Source of the DNA: Glebionis coronaria
Lineage: Eukaryota > Streptophyta > Magnoliopsida > Asterales > Asteraceae
NCBI GenBank assembly: GCA_025667525.1
Contig: JANFOE010000571.1
Location: 1-64,000, forward strand
DNA length: 64,000 nucleotides
Reading direction: 5' to 3'
The notes beneath the pieces are model-generated. The model made no database searches and was not told the DNA's origin. It saw only the letters and a list, made by a program, of their open reading frames with translations. This document shows positions 38,411 to 51,511 of the stretch, one piece after another. Made by a program: the position numbers and the translations under genes. Every line of letters starts with the position of its first letter. The stretch's first letter is position 1.

Positions 38411-41166
38411 ATTGTCACCTTACTAAACCAACAACGGGTAGCTAACACGATACTCAATTTGCCCATCTAAAGTAGCGTGTCGTCACAAAGGTCACGCTAT
38501 GGAAATCTTCTCATACATAAATTTGCGTACCAATCAATGTGGCACGACGGGGATCAACCGTCAAGGCGCGAACTGGGGTGATCGTCCCCGAATAGTACTA
38601 TTATATGCATAAGCGTCTACCAAATCCCGATAGTTCACAATTCATGCTAATGGGACTTTTAGTGACATAACCTAACTTTAATAATCCATTTTATTTCATC
38701 TATCGGGTCCTTTAATCATTTATCGGGTCATACAATCGGGTCATACAATCATTCGGGTCCAAATCAATAAACAAACAATCGGGACAAATGGTGTCCTAAT
38801 TTTATAAAAACTAACATGTTATCTCCCTAGCGGGTTTATAAAACATTTCATAAAAACATTTAAAAGAGTGCGAGGCTATGAACTCACGTTGATGTGGGAA
38901 GGCGGGTTATCGGCAATTCGGACGTACGGTACGTGCTTCAATCACGGAAACCTAGACAAATAATACTCGTCTTAGACTCATGTCCAATGACTTTATAAAA
39001 ATAACGATTATGTATACATATGATGATTTTATATATATGATGATCAAGTGGGTTTACATATTCTCTTTTACTCATTTTTGTGTTTATGTGTCGATAACTT
39101 TTATACTAGTTTACTAGTTTTACCTATTTACATATTTTAAGTCCAATAAACTTATTATAAGTTCTTTAACTTGTTTTAATCCATGTTATACTTATATTAT
39201 CAGTATCTACACTTTACAAGTTGGGCCTAAATGGGTTAAGCCCAATAAGTACTTTTTATAAGTGTTTAACTTATTTAGTCCAATTATTAGTCCAATATGC
39301 TTATTTAGCTCGTTAATGTCCGTATGTTCTATAGTTCGGGTTTTATTGGTTTTTACTTGTTATACATGTTTATATATCAGTATATGAGTTTTATAAAGTT
39401 TATATTAGACGGGTCCAACCGTCTAAGTTTTATTTAGCAAAAACGTTAATTTTACGGTAATAGCCGAAAAAGTCGTAAAAATCAAGTTTATAGTTTTTAT
39501 TACTTATAAGTATTATTCCACTACCATTTTTATAATTTATACACTTATTTAACCTTTTACATATTTATATAAATAAAATCCATAAGTTAGTGGGTTTTTA
39601 TTTTACATTTTATACAATATAATTTTGAGTGCTTATATAATAATAATAAACATTAATTCTCAAAATCTGATGTTTATTTTCATATTCACCAAAACTGCCA
39701 TATCTAGAGTTCTATATGGAGATAGAAGCTAAATTTTTATCACATAAACTACATGATATGTTCTCCATTTAACTCTTCTATATCTACTGTTGAATCACCC
39801 TCTAAGTATTTTCTAAAAATCGTCCAAAACAGTGAACTCAGATTTGTACTTTAAACTTGTTTTGATCATATCTCACTCATTACAATGATTCCATTGCATG
39901 GCCAACTCTCACATGTGTACAAGACTCATAGCTTACTGTAAATTCATTCTACTTCATCATTTTATCAGTCTAACATGTGGTTCTTTACTGTTTTATACAG
40001 CCATCTAAATTAAGCAAGATTTTAACCTTGTTTCTTATAGTTTTTCACCTTTTTAATCATATTTATCAACACCAAATCCCCACACAATACTTTTATCATC
40101 ATATAATAATCATATACATATACAATAGGAAATAAAATACATGATTACATAGTAAAAATAACAAGAGGATGAGGAGGACAATCTTTATACCACCATCATG
40201 ATGTAGGTTGATCAAAACATGGATTTTGATGGAGAAACTTGTGATGCACCAAGACCATCTTCAAGACCACCACGCTTCATGAACACCTTGTAGAAAATCA
40301 GCCTCAAGACACCATAGAAACTCCTCCTTGGATGTTATAATCACCACCAATCAATAGGGCTTCAAAAGGGCTTCAACATGTGCAAGAATAACATAGGATT
40401 TCATGGTTGATTTTTGATAAATGGTGGTGGTTCATGGTGAAAGTGGACGGCAAACATGGAGTAGAAGAGAGAAAGGAGTGGTTTTGCATGTAGGAAATGA
40501 AGTGAATGGTTTTGCTTGTTGGTTTTGATGTGTATGTAGCTTACAAGGTAAGCTAAGGACATGTGTAAGCTACTTAGCTTACACTTGACACCAAATGTGG
40601 TGTGGTAACTAAGTTAAGGCCGGTTTGAGTGGGGGTGGGAAAAGTGTCCCACTTGTCTCATCCCCATTTAATTACGGGTACTCCTCGATTAGTTTCCTCG
40701 ATTTGCATGCCCTCGGGTCGTTTTACGAAAAACGTTTTTATAAATTATGAATCAACGGCACAAAACGAATCTAATAAAATTTGTCTCATCAAAAACGGAG
40801 TTAGAAAACGTAAATACCTAATCCTAGGGTTTCCGGTTTAGTCGTAAAGGACGTTAAAATAAAATCGTAAGTCCCAATCTCTTCTCGTAAATTTGTGAGT
40901 TTATGAACCAACACAAATTTAAAACTCCAAAATAATATTCACGGATAAAATTATTTTCTGAAATGTCGGACTGTCACCAAAAACGGTGTATGTAAACGTA
41001 AGCACGTAACGTTGAATCCTCCGGTTTAGACGTAGTCGACGCTACTTCAAGACGTAAATCCAAATTACTTCCCAAAAATAAGTGAGTTCATACTATAACA
41101 TTAAAATAATATTTTTAAATAATATTTAAGAATAAAATATCAACCATAAATTGACGGATTGTCACA
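38411..41166 (-). repeat. Element C 3' LTR, proximal part
   Basis: This continues the LTR interrupted by element A. Together with 21634-22306 it gives about 3.43 kb, equal to the LTR of element D (3.42 kb). On the minus strand it begins TGTGACAATCCG, as D's does at 55449. Only short spurious frames occur in it. Confidence 0.85.
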
Positions 41167-42426
41167 ACATTTACCCCTAAACAGGATCTTTGTCCTCAAA
41201 GATCATCTTACTACTCGCTTCTTATAGAGTTAAAGCCATGTGGGTATTTCCTCCACATTTGGTCTTTTCTCACAAGTGTAATTCATTACAATACGCGAGT
41301 TTCATCAAACATAACTACGGGAATAAGATCAGGCTTAATGTTGACTTACTTTCTCTATCCATGATGTTCACGGGTTTTTGATGAATGCAACTTTTCTCCG
41401 ATCTAAACATTACTAAGAAACAATCAGATTCTCACTTGATAGACATTTTACCAAGTTCGATCTACGAAACATAATTCATGCAGCTTTTGAAGTCCTAGGG
41501 TAGATCCAACTTATATGCTTTCAAACCAATCTTTTACATCATCTCAATGGTCCCATACAACGGGGACTTATATCCCATGATTTGTCAGATCATTAACTCA
41601 TTTCTCCAAGGTTAAAATTTTTGGCATAACTTCGCTACCCATCTGGCACTTCAAGATCTACATTTCATATTCACATAACCTCTTGCCCACTAGCGGCAGT
41701 CAATATTCAGATCCTAATTTCAACAATCATTTTAGGTCTCGCGGGTCGAGTATTTTGTAAGGTTAGGTTTGCCATCATAGAAAACCTTAAACCTAAAAGA
41801 CATGTCCAACTCACAATGGGTGTATGTCGGGTGTCTTCATCTCAACTCCTGCTCACAGATGCTCTAATTTCTAAATCTTAACAAGATTCGATCTCGATCC
41901 TAATACTATAATTATCAATGATAATCTTTCCAAAGAAAAACGATTTTACTGTCTATTACCAAAGGTCATTCATTCAAACATAAAATATAACTTATATTAC
42001 TTTGTATCGTTACTTTACCTCGTCCCTTCGATTGGGGTGGTACATAGTACTCTCATCAAGGTTCGTTCTCAATGATTTCTGAGCAAATCTCTAGAAATTC
42101 GTTGCGAAGCGAGGATCTTGATAAAGATGTTCGATACAGGCACACTATGTTTACATAACTCTTTTGCATTTATCATTAACGGGAATGATATTAGCAGATT
42201 TGGTCAGTCTGTCGACGATGACCCAAATCGAATCAAATTCAGATGATGACCTTTGCAATAGTTAGACGTTTACTAATGTATGAGGCAATGTCTGCCTTCA
42301 TAATTTGTCATTAGTACAACTTCTTTAGACAAAGATACTTTTAGTCAAAAATGACATACATATAATACTTATACTTACAAGATTTCCAATTTAACTACAT
42401 CTCACAATCTTCCATATTTAGGCAAC
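41167..42426 (-). mobile_element. Element C internal region, 3' part (PPT and integrase relic)
   Basis: Read on the minus strand, a polypurine-like GTTTAGGGGTAAATGT abuts the LTR (41167-41182). Further in, about 42020-42240 keeps scraps of a chromovirus-type integrase: a WVIVDRLTKSA-like stretch and a TMYHP stretch corresponding to the usual TAYHPQTDG. Stops and frameshifts are everywhere. The region is colinear with element D at 63000-63875. Confidence 0.75.
42422..42426. repeat. Target-site duplication of element B, left
   Basis: GCAAC precedes the TG of B's LTR and recurs at 53170-53174. Joining the flanks gives a sequence colinear with element D at about 62975-62995 (ATTGT at the target), confirming the empty site. 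Confidence 0.93.
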
Positions 42427-43699
42427 TGATACTTTGATTTTGCTTAGGGGTTCAATTTTCTCTCTCAGTCCTCTCGAATTGATCTCAGCTCTAAGTGGAA
42501 TGATTTGTTCTTGGTTGTTAAAAAGTGGTTGTTTTGTTTATCTATTTTAAACTATATAGCAAGTAATTAAAGTGTCGATGAGTAAAATGGAAGTTAAAAG
42601 ATTAAAATCAAAATGACGAGTAAACATAAAAGCTTGAAAACTTAAAGGTAACAATGGAAAAGTACCAGCACACTAAATAAAACTAACACTTGGAAAACTT
42701 TGTGAAAAATAAGAACTAGTAGAAAAGTACTAAAAGAAAGTAAGATCGGAATATAGCAAAACACTCAAATCGGAACAAACAAACTAGGGTCAATCGGAAA
42801 GTATTCCGATCTATAGATCGGAATATGGGAGAGATAAACTGATCGAAATATGGGGAATAAACTTGCAATCGGAATGTTCAAAAGAGGTGTAATCGGAATG
42901 TTTGGAAACTTACCAATCGGAATAATCAAAGAATAAAGACAATCGGAATATGCTGATGGGTCTCAATCGGAATGTGCTCAAAACGAGGAACAATCGGAAC
43001 AACTAAACCCTTTTCCAATTGGGCGATCGGAAAAAGGGTGGTGTGTACGGTCGGAATACTCGGTCGGAAAAGGGCTTTGACCTTTCCGAAAATGGTGCAA
43101 ATTCGAGAAAAGCAAAGGAAACAAGCTTATGGAATAAGCTAACTCCCAAAACTAGCTCGAATCCAACAATAAGCTGATCAAACTAAAAACTACCTAAAAG
43201 ACTAAGTGTGAATTTTTGTGAAGTAAGGCCCTATATATAGGCAAGTCTTGTGGGCTTTGTGAATGGGCTTGGTTTTGGGCTTCTTTTCTTCTTCCTTCTT
43301 TAGTCTTCTCGTCTCTTTTAATTAAACGTTTCCGACTTTGGATTTTTAGAAGTATCGGTGAATAATTCCAACTCGTCTTATAATCTTTAATTTAATAGAC
43401 TCGAGTTCTTCGACATATATGAATCTTCCATCTTTGGCTCTATTCTTCGATAAATCTTCAAATAGGCACAATAACTTCAAATCCTTTGCATCTCTTGGAC
43501 AATAGACTTCGTCTTGAGTCTTTTTCCTTGATAAAGCCCGTGTATTCCCATGTTTTCTTCATTATTCATCCGGTTGACTCTGAAAACACAATAAACACAA
43601 AAACCACGCATAATTCCAAACAAATGATATTAAAACGTGTTTTGGTCTCGTTTTAGCCAGAATTAAGTGGTAAAAGGATGGGTGTTTTCACACCTATCA
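42427..43699 (-). repeat. Element B 3' LTR (with internal deletion)
   Basis: It matches 51512-53169 except for about 390 bp missing between GATCAAA and CTAAAAACT near 43170, with AAA microhomology at the junction. It contains the ATCGGAA motif array and a CTATATATAG TATA box at 43231-43240. Confidence 0.93.
42742..43070. repeat. ATCGGAA motif array with 24-bp palindrome in the B LTR
   Basis: About a dozen copies of ATCGGAA (mostly AATCGGAAT), plus GTCGGAA variants, are spaced some 20-30 bp apart. One inverted copy makes a perfect 24-bp palindrome at 42802-42825, centred on CTATAG. The 5' LTR holds the same array (about 51830-52150; palindrome 51887-51910). On the element's strand this lies downstream of the TATA box, in the transcribed R-U5 part. 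Confidence 0.85.
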
Positions 43700-43702
43700 A
43701 AT

Positions 43703-43713
43703 CCCCTACACTT
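43703..43713 (-). other. Polypurine tract of element B
   Basis: On the minus strand AAGTGTAGGGGATT directly precedes the TGATAG start of the 3' LTR. Further AAGTGTAGGGG copies occur in the 3' internal region. Confidence 0.8.
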
Positions 43714-45621
43714 AACCATTGCCATGCCCTCATGCAATGCTCAGTGACAAAGCATATTTACACTTCTCTCATAAACAATCAACCTTGGCCTTATTAAAAT
43801 TCTACTAAACAAAAATGGAAGTACTAAGAGAAATTAAAACTTTAAAGTAAACAAGAGGATAGAAAATAGCTTACGTGGAAATAACTTGTAAAGAGATCGA
43901 GGACTTACATTAGGGCTTTGGTGCTGCGAAGATTTATCACCCTCAAGTTTCACGTTCCCCAAACTAAGCTTAAAAACGAGATCATTGTTAATATAAGTTA
44001 GCAATTCAAACACTTACACACATGGATTAATTAAATGCTTAAACTCCCTTATTCCTAGGTGTATCTCTTATATTTTATTTTTGTCTTAGAATGATCATGA
44101 AGATGCATTTTTGTGACTTATTTCGATAGTTTAATTAGGCTGAAAGCAAAGTAGGACGATTTGATCAATAGTTAGCTAAAGGACAAAATCTCTTAAAATT
44201 GCTTCTCGGGATATCAAAAAGTTCATATCTTGGCATAACTTGGTTCACGATTTGAGACCTTTCTCGGGCCGATATTTGGCATGTACTTCATACTTCATAT
44301 CTTCGAGAGACGTTCTTGAAATAATGGTCTTCTCATCGTTCATAGAGTTACTTCACTTGGAGACTTTTGAGAGGTACTCCAACTTTGTTGACCACGACTT
44401 CATGATTATTTCTTCAATCTCTAATTGGGATTTTGAGATACAACGATCCGCCTCCTTTTCGGACTTGGATCTATTTATCCTCATACCTTGTTAGGGTCTT
44501 TTCGGATAGACTTCTCCATGATCTTTATGGGAGTTGATTGCTTTTCGTCGTGATTCTTGATCCTTCATATTGATTTAGGAATAATGCTTTTCACATCACT
44601 TTGGATCTTCAGCAATAAAATGGAATCCTCATGCCTTGTTAGGGCCTTTTCGGACTCGCCAATCTTCGCGCCCCGCTTCATAAGTTATGCCTTGGCTATG
44701 AACTCTTATCATTACCGAGCAACTTTTAAACGATCTTGGGCTAGAAGCTAAGTAACTTTTCAAATCGTACGACCTTACTTATTGCAGATAAATTATTAGC
44801 AAGTGATGGGAGAATAGGCAAATAATTACACCAAGTGAGCTTGTGCAAGAATACCGACTTATAATTGACTCTATCATTTCTCGTCCTCCACAATTTAAAA
44901 TCTCAAGTAATGAGACTCGTGGATACTTAGCCTAATAAACCAATTAAGGTCTACATGGTTAAGGATACTAGCTAGAATAAACTTGGATAAGTCTATTCGG
45001 GTTGAGTCAAAATAAACGCAACGGGCCAAATATGTCAAAGACTTCTAAACTAGCTACACCACTTATTAATATTTTTGACTTTATTGCGGGATATATGCAT
45101 ATGAAAGCAACGATAAAATTTAAAAATTACGACTAAATGGCCAAAGTTAATTAAAAATTTGAAAAATGTTGAAAAGATGATTTTCTGGTTAAATGAAGGC
45201 ATTTTCATGGAAAAGTTCACTTAAAACTTCGATAGAAGTCCCCCTACACTTAAGATAAACATTGTCCTCAATGTTTAAGCATGTGGGAAAAATCTCCCCT
45301 ACACTTATGACATTGTGCACGTTGGTTAACTCAAGTTAAGGAAGAGACGACTAAAGTGATCAATTTCAAATGTGAGTATGAAGAAAATTGAATCACGATA
45401 GTTGAGAGATAGAACCGGATTTCGGATAACACGGGAGCACGGTTCTTCAAAGATTCCAAGAGTGCACTTATCCCTGTAATCACATCACCACACAAAGACA
45501 AACACGTATAGAAGTCCCCCTACACTTAGGAGGTTAGAACATAAAAGGATAGATACTCGGGCTGCCTCCTGAGGAGCGCTTGTTTTTGATAAACGAGTCA
45601 CGAGCCTGACTCGACCCAAAA
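43714..45621 (-). other. Element B 3' internal non-coding region
   Basis: No env-like ORF is present. AAGTGTAGGGG motifs recur (plus-strand positions 45240-45252, 45295-45306 and 45515-45527). The hairpin AAACATTG-TCCT-CAATGTTT (45257-45276, plus strand) sits between two of them, as in element A. About 44050-44780 is homologous to element A's 3' region. Confidence 0.75.
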
Positions 45622-48600
45622 TTAGTTCATGGGGAACGTGGTGAGGGATGGAATCACCTCCTGAGTGGTGTCCTCACCAAAGTACAACTTCAGACGCTGG
45701 CCATTCACCTTGAAATTGGGCCCATTTGGCTGTGAAAGCTCAATGGTCCCATACGGAAAGACTTTGGCGACGGTGAATGGACCAGACCAGCGGCTCTTCA
45801 ACTTGCCAGAGAAGATCTTCAACCGAGAGTTGAAAAGTAAGACTTGATCACCAACGTGGAACTCTCGGTTCTTGATTTTTGCGTCATGAAGGATCTTCGT
45901 CTTCTCTTTGTAGATCAGCGAGTTCTCATAAGCTTCATTCCTCAGTTTGTTGAGCTCGTTGAGTTGAATCTTGCGATGATCACCGGCTTTGTTGATGTCG
46001 AAGTTAGCCCACTTCAAGGCCCAGTGCGCCTTATGTTCCAGCTCGATGGGAAGGTGGCATGCTTTCCCGTACACAAGACGATAAGGTGTACAACCGATCG
46101 GGGTCTTGTAAGCAGTACGGAAAGCCCACAGAGCATCATCTAACTTATCGGCCCACGCGGCACGATGCTCTCCCACATTACGCTCCAAAATTCGCTTCAA
46201 TCCACGGTTGGATATCTCGGCTTGCCCGTTTGTTTGGGGATGATAGGCGGTGGAAAGACGGTGATTAACACCATACTTAGCCATGACTCTTGCAAATTGA
46301 TCGTTGCAAAAATGAGTCCCGCGGTCACTGATAATAGCACGAGGAACGCCGAATCGAGCGAACAACGATTTCAAAAAGTTACAAACCACCCTTGCATCAT
46401 TAGTAGGGAAAGCTTTGGCTTCAACCCACTTTGAAACGTAGTCAACGGCAACAAGGATGTATTTGTTTCCTTTAGATGAAGGGAATGGCCCCATAAAGTC
46501 GATACCCCAAACATCAAAGATTTCACACTCTTGAATGAAATTCTGAGGCATCCCGTCTTTATGTGTGATCGTGCCTTGTTTTTGGCAAGCATCACATCGT
46601 TTAACCATCTCGTGAGCATCACGATAGATGGTGGACCAATAAAATCCCGAATCAAACACTTTTTTGGCGGTGTAGTTGGGACCAAAGTGACCACCGGTGG
46701 GTCCTTTGTGGCAAGCATCAAGGATTTCTAAAGCTGCCGGTCCATCAACACAACGACGAATAATCAAGTCAGCACATTGTTTGAATAGGTAAGGGTCATC
46801 CCAAAAGTAAGTCTTAATGTCGTTGAAGAACTTTTTCTTTTGTTGGGATGTTAACCCTTCCTTGAGAATTCCACCCGCTAAGTAGTTTGCAATGTCTGCA
46901 AACCACGGGGTTTCATTAGAATTCGAGTTGATAGACATTAAGGTCTCCAGGGGAAAAGAGTCATTGATTTCTTTGTTCGGATGATCCCCTTGGTAAGGAT
47001 CCTCAAGTCGACTGAGATGATCCGCGGCTAGGTTTTCTGCTCCTTTTTTATCGCGAATTTCGATTTTAAATTCTTGGAGAAGCAAAACCTAGCGAAGAAG
47101 TCTTGGTTTGGAATCTTGCTTTGTCAACAAGTACTTCAACGCGGAATGATCGATATACACAATTGTTGTAGAAAGGACAAGATAGGGGCAAAATTTTTCA
47201 AAGGCATAGACAACAGCTAAAAGCTCTTTTTCGGTTGTCGTATAATGCAATTGTGCCCCCGTCATTGTCTTGCTAGCGTAATGGATTGGTTGGAAGTGTT
47301 TGTTCACTCTTTGTCCCAGAACCGCTCCAATAGCAAAATCACTAGCATCGCACATCAACTCAAAGGGAAGCTCCCAATTAGGGGTAACCAAGATGGGTGC
47401 CTTAGTTAGCTTATCCTTAAGCGAGTTGAAGGCTTCAAGGCACTCTTTGGAGAAGATAAAAGGAGTATCTTTTTCCAAGAGGTGGGTCATCGGGCGAGCG
47501 ATTTGAGAAAAATCTTTGATGAATCGACGCTAGAAGCCCACATGACCCAGAAAACTTCTCACACCCTTCACGGTTGAAGGTGGAGGCAACTTGGCGATAA
47601 CATCGACTTTAGCACGGTCTACTTCAAGACCGGCTTTGGAAATCTTGTGTCCAAGCACGATGCCTTCTTTTACCATAAAATGGCATTTTTCCCAATTCAG
47701 AACAAGGCGAGTGTCTTCGCACCGCTTAAGCATACGTTCCAAATTGGCAAGGCAAGAAGAGAAGGAATCCCCGAAGACCGAGAAATCATCCATGAAGACT
47801 TACATGGTTTGTTCAACCATGTCATGGAAGATAGCTAACATGCACCTTTGGAAAGTCTCGGGCGCATTACATAAGCCAAAAGGCATTCTTTTGTACGCAA
47901 ATGTTCCATAGGGACAAGTGAATGTTGTCTTCTCTTGATCTTGGGGATCGATGGGTATTTGGAAATAACCCGAGAAACCATCAAGAAAGCAGTAATATTC
48001 ATTACCCGCTAATCGTTCAAGCATTTGGTCCATAAAAGGTAGAGGGAAATGATCCTTTCTCGTGGCATCATTGAGTTTGCGGTAGTCTATACAAACTCTC
48101 CACCCAGTAACGAGACGAGTGGAAATCAACTCATTGTGTTCATTGGGAACAACGGTTATTCCGCCCTTCTTGGGCATACAATGGATTGGACTAACCCATG
48201 GTGAATCCGAAATAGGGTAAATCATACCCGCATCAAGAAGTTTGATAACCTCAGTTTTGATGACTTCATGTATTTTTGGATTCACCCTTCGTTGGCTTTG
48301 AATTGTGGGCTTAAAGTCGTCCTCCATGAGAATTTTGTGTGTGCAGAAGTGAGGATCAATTCCACGAATATCAGAAATCTTCCAAGCAATAGCCTTCTTA
48401 TGATCTTTCAATACGGTGATAAGTCGGGCTTTTTCTTCTTCCTTCAGGTCCTTAGCAATGATGACTGGCGACTTCTTCTCTTCTTCAAGGAATACATACT
48501 CAAGATGGGGCGGCAACTCCTTAAGCTCTAAATCCGGAGGATTTTTGACGGGAGGCGTATTCAAAGTCGGAGTATCGATAGCAATGACCGTGGGAGATGG

Positions 48601-51297
48601 AGGAGAAGGATTGTCTTCGTTGAGAAGATTGTCAAAGAAATTCATGTCTTCATCCCCATCGGTGGGAGAATCATCATTAGCTAAATTCACATCTCCCATG
48701 GTGTCTTCAAGATTGTTCCAAAACAAATCACTATCTCCAAATAGAGACAATGATGAATCAATAGAGGACACGGTCTCAACATTGGGAAGAGAGGTAGGAA
48801 TACTTTTGCAAGCATCATTCAAGTGTTCTTCACAAGCCTCATCAAGAACGTCAATACAATTAACACTCTCATATGAATACGGCTGTTTAGACAACTTTCC
48901 CATGTTGAAGACTACTTTATCGTCACCCACTCTCATGATAAGCTCACCGGCTTCAACATCGATGAGAGTGCGACCGGTCCTCAGGAATGGACGTCCCACG
49001 ATCAAGGGAACACGAGGGTCCATCTCGTAGTCGACGACAACGAAATCAGCAGGAAAAGTGAATTTGTCGACTCCTACAATGACGTCTTCAGCTATCCCCA
49101 CTGGATAAGCAACCGTACGGTTAGCTAATTCCAAAGTCATTTTGGTGGGGACTAGCTCTGGGAGAGATAATTGCTTCCAAACGCTTAGAGGCATGAGATT
49201 AATACTGGCGCCTAGATCGGCTAGGGCCATGCAATTCTCTACTCCCGGGAAATTGCAAGGGATTAAGAAATGACCCGGATCACCAAGCTTGTTTGGCAAT
49301 TTCCTTAAGAGCACTGCAGAGCAGTTCTCATTAAGTTGGGTGTTGGCAATATCGAGGAGTTTTTCCTTGTCGCTCAGAAGATATTTAAACATTTTCGCAT
49401 ATTTGGGCATGTGAGCGAGAGCCTCAGCGAAGGAGATGTTGAAATTCAATTGTTTGAACATCTTAAGAAAGTTCGAAACCTGAATATCGTCCTTGCTTTT
49501 GAGCTTCTCTTTCCTCAACCTAGATGGATAAGGTATATTGGAAGAAGAGGAAGGCTTTGGGAGAATAGGATCACTCACATCCTTGGGTGGAGGAGGGGTA
49601 GAGGTAGGAGGTGGAGAAATTGAGGAAGGAGAAGGATGAGGAATAGGAGCAGGTGACTCGTTCTCCTTAGTCACAACCACCGTTGGAGGTATAGGAAGCT
49701 CGGGTTCCTTGGTACCTTTGCCACTTCGAGTGGTGATTGCTTTCATCTCCCCTCTTGGATTCGCAACGGTGTTACTCGGAAGAGTACCCGAAGAAGAGGG
49801 TTGATTACCTTGGAAGAAACTAGCCATCATGTTCTTCAAGTCATTAGTTTGGCTATCCAACGTATTTCTCATGTCGGCTCTCAAATCGTTTCCTTGCTTG
49901 ACCAAGTCTGCTTTCAAATTGCGCACTTCCTGTTGGAGATTTTCCACGATCACATCATTGGTCCTCATGTAGGTAGCAACCTCTTGGTGTAATGCAGTGG
50001 GTTGGTTTGGAGGAGCATTGTATGCGGGTGGTTGATAAGCAGGTTGTTGGTAAACTTGGTTGTTACGTTGAGGTGGTTGTTGCTGCTTATGAGGTGGGAT
50101 GTATGGTGTACGAGGTTGTTGTTGTTGTGGAGTAGGGAGATTGAGGTTTTGTTGTTGGTTTGGGTTGCTTGGAGGAAAACCGGGTGGTGAGAGGTAGTTG
50201 TTGGAGCGGTAGCTAAGCAAATTACGGTCACCTGGAGGTCTAGCTTGATAAGCAGGTTGAGGATAGGTGCCATATGCTGCATTCACATTCTCAGCAGGGT
50301 AGTCTTGGGTGGCAGTACAAGTGGTGTAAGAGTGAGGACCACCGCATATCTCACAAGGTTGGCTGACAGCGTTAACTTGAGCGTTTTTAGCGTTGTTGCT
50401 GTTGTTGCTGACGATGTGGGTAACAAGCGATTCAAGAAGCACAGTGATTTTGTCCAATCGCTTGTCGCTGTCACTAGTGCTAGCACTAGCGACATTGGTC
50501 CGAACACTCTTGGTTTGCACACGAGACTTGTTCTCAATGATATCCCAAGCAGCATTGGAAGTCTTAGCCAAAAGATTACCCCCCGAGGCACTATTTAGTG
50601 AATCTTGGTCACTCATGCTTAAACCATTGTAAAAAGTATTAATTTGATGTACTTTGGTAAAACCATGTTGTGGGCATTTTCTTAAAAGATCTTTAAAACG
50701 ATCCCAAGATTCACTGAACGACTCATCGTACTTTTGTTCAAAATTTATGATTTCATTCCGCAAAGCGGTAGTACGAGAGGGTGGGAAAAAGTAATTGATA
50801 AACTTGGTTTCCAAATCCGTCCACGAGAGAATACTCTGTGGCGGTTCTTTAGCAAGCCAATGCCGGGCTTGTCCCTCTAAAGAAAAGGGAAAAAGTTGTA
50901 ACCTGATAACCTCTTGTGGAACACCATTGAACTTGACCGTGTTGGTGAGTTGCAAGAATCTCTTGATGTGGTCGTGTGGATCATCAATGGTACGTCCCAA
51001 GAATGGTTGAGCGGAGACCATCTGGATAAAGCCTGGTTTTAGCTCAAAGTTGTTGGCGGCAATTGGAGGTATGACAATTGGGTCAGTGTTGCCATCTACA
51101 TGAGCTTGCAGCAATTCAATCATCGGGCGATTATCCGGTTGAGGCTCATTGTTGTTGTTATTCATGTTGTTGAAAGGCGGGTTGTTGTTGTTATTATTAT
51201 TGTTCGGAGGTGGTATGTTGTTGTTGTTTTGTACACCAGCCATGTCTAAGTTATCGAGAGGCTCGGGATCTTGATAAGACGTGGATCGAGTGCGCAT
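45622..51297 (-). pseudogene. Element B gag-pol polyprotein, three nonsense codons
   Basis: One frame of 1892 codons runs from ATG at 51297 (MRTRSTSYQD) to TAA at 45622-45624. The N-terminus is Asn/Pro-rich. The gag core lies at residues about 90-230, a CX2CX3HX4C knuckle (CEICGGPHSYTTC) at about 313-325, and a Pro/Gln-rich linker follows. The DLGAS protease motif is near 690, RT from about 1000 with IDYRKLND near 1070 and FMDD near 1170, RNase H (MCDASDFAIG) near 1315. The integrase HHCC finger is at about 1530-1570, with catalytic Asp near 1600, Asp near 1660 and Glu near 1695. In-frame stops occur at 47800-47802 (just before FMDD), 47530-47532 (after the RT thumb region) and 47089-47091 (end of RNase H). 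There is no frameshift. Gag and pol share one frame. Confidence 0.93.
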
Positions 51298-51491
51298 ACA
51301 CCTGCAAAAGAACGAACAAAGAAAAGCAAAGCAAAATATTTTTGGTTTTTATGTTTTTTAATTTTTTTTTTGGATTTTTGAAAATTTTATATTTTTTAGT
51401 GTTTTTGAAATTTTTTATGAAAAGGTAACGTTCACGGGGAACGGATCCCAAAATCCAAGTTCTCACAAAAAACTTTTGATCTTAACGAGAA

Positions 51492-51509
51492 GAGCCGGCA
51501 GCGGCGCCA
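51492..51509 (-). other. Primer binding site of element B
   Basis: On the minus strand TGGCGCCGCTGCCGGCTC starts two bases after the LTR end. The first 15 bases match element A's tRNA-Asp-type site; the last three (CTC instead of GGA) differ. Confidence 0.8.
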
Positions 51510-51511
51510 TT

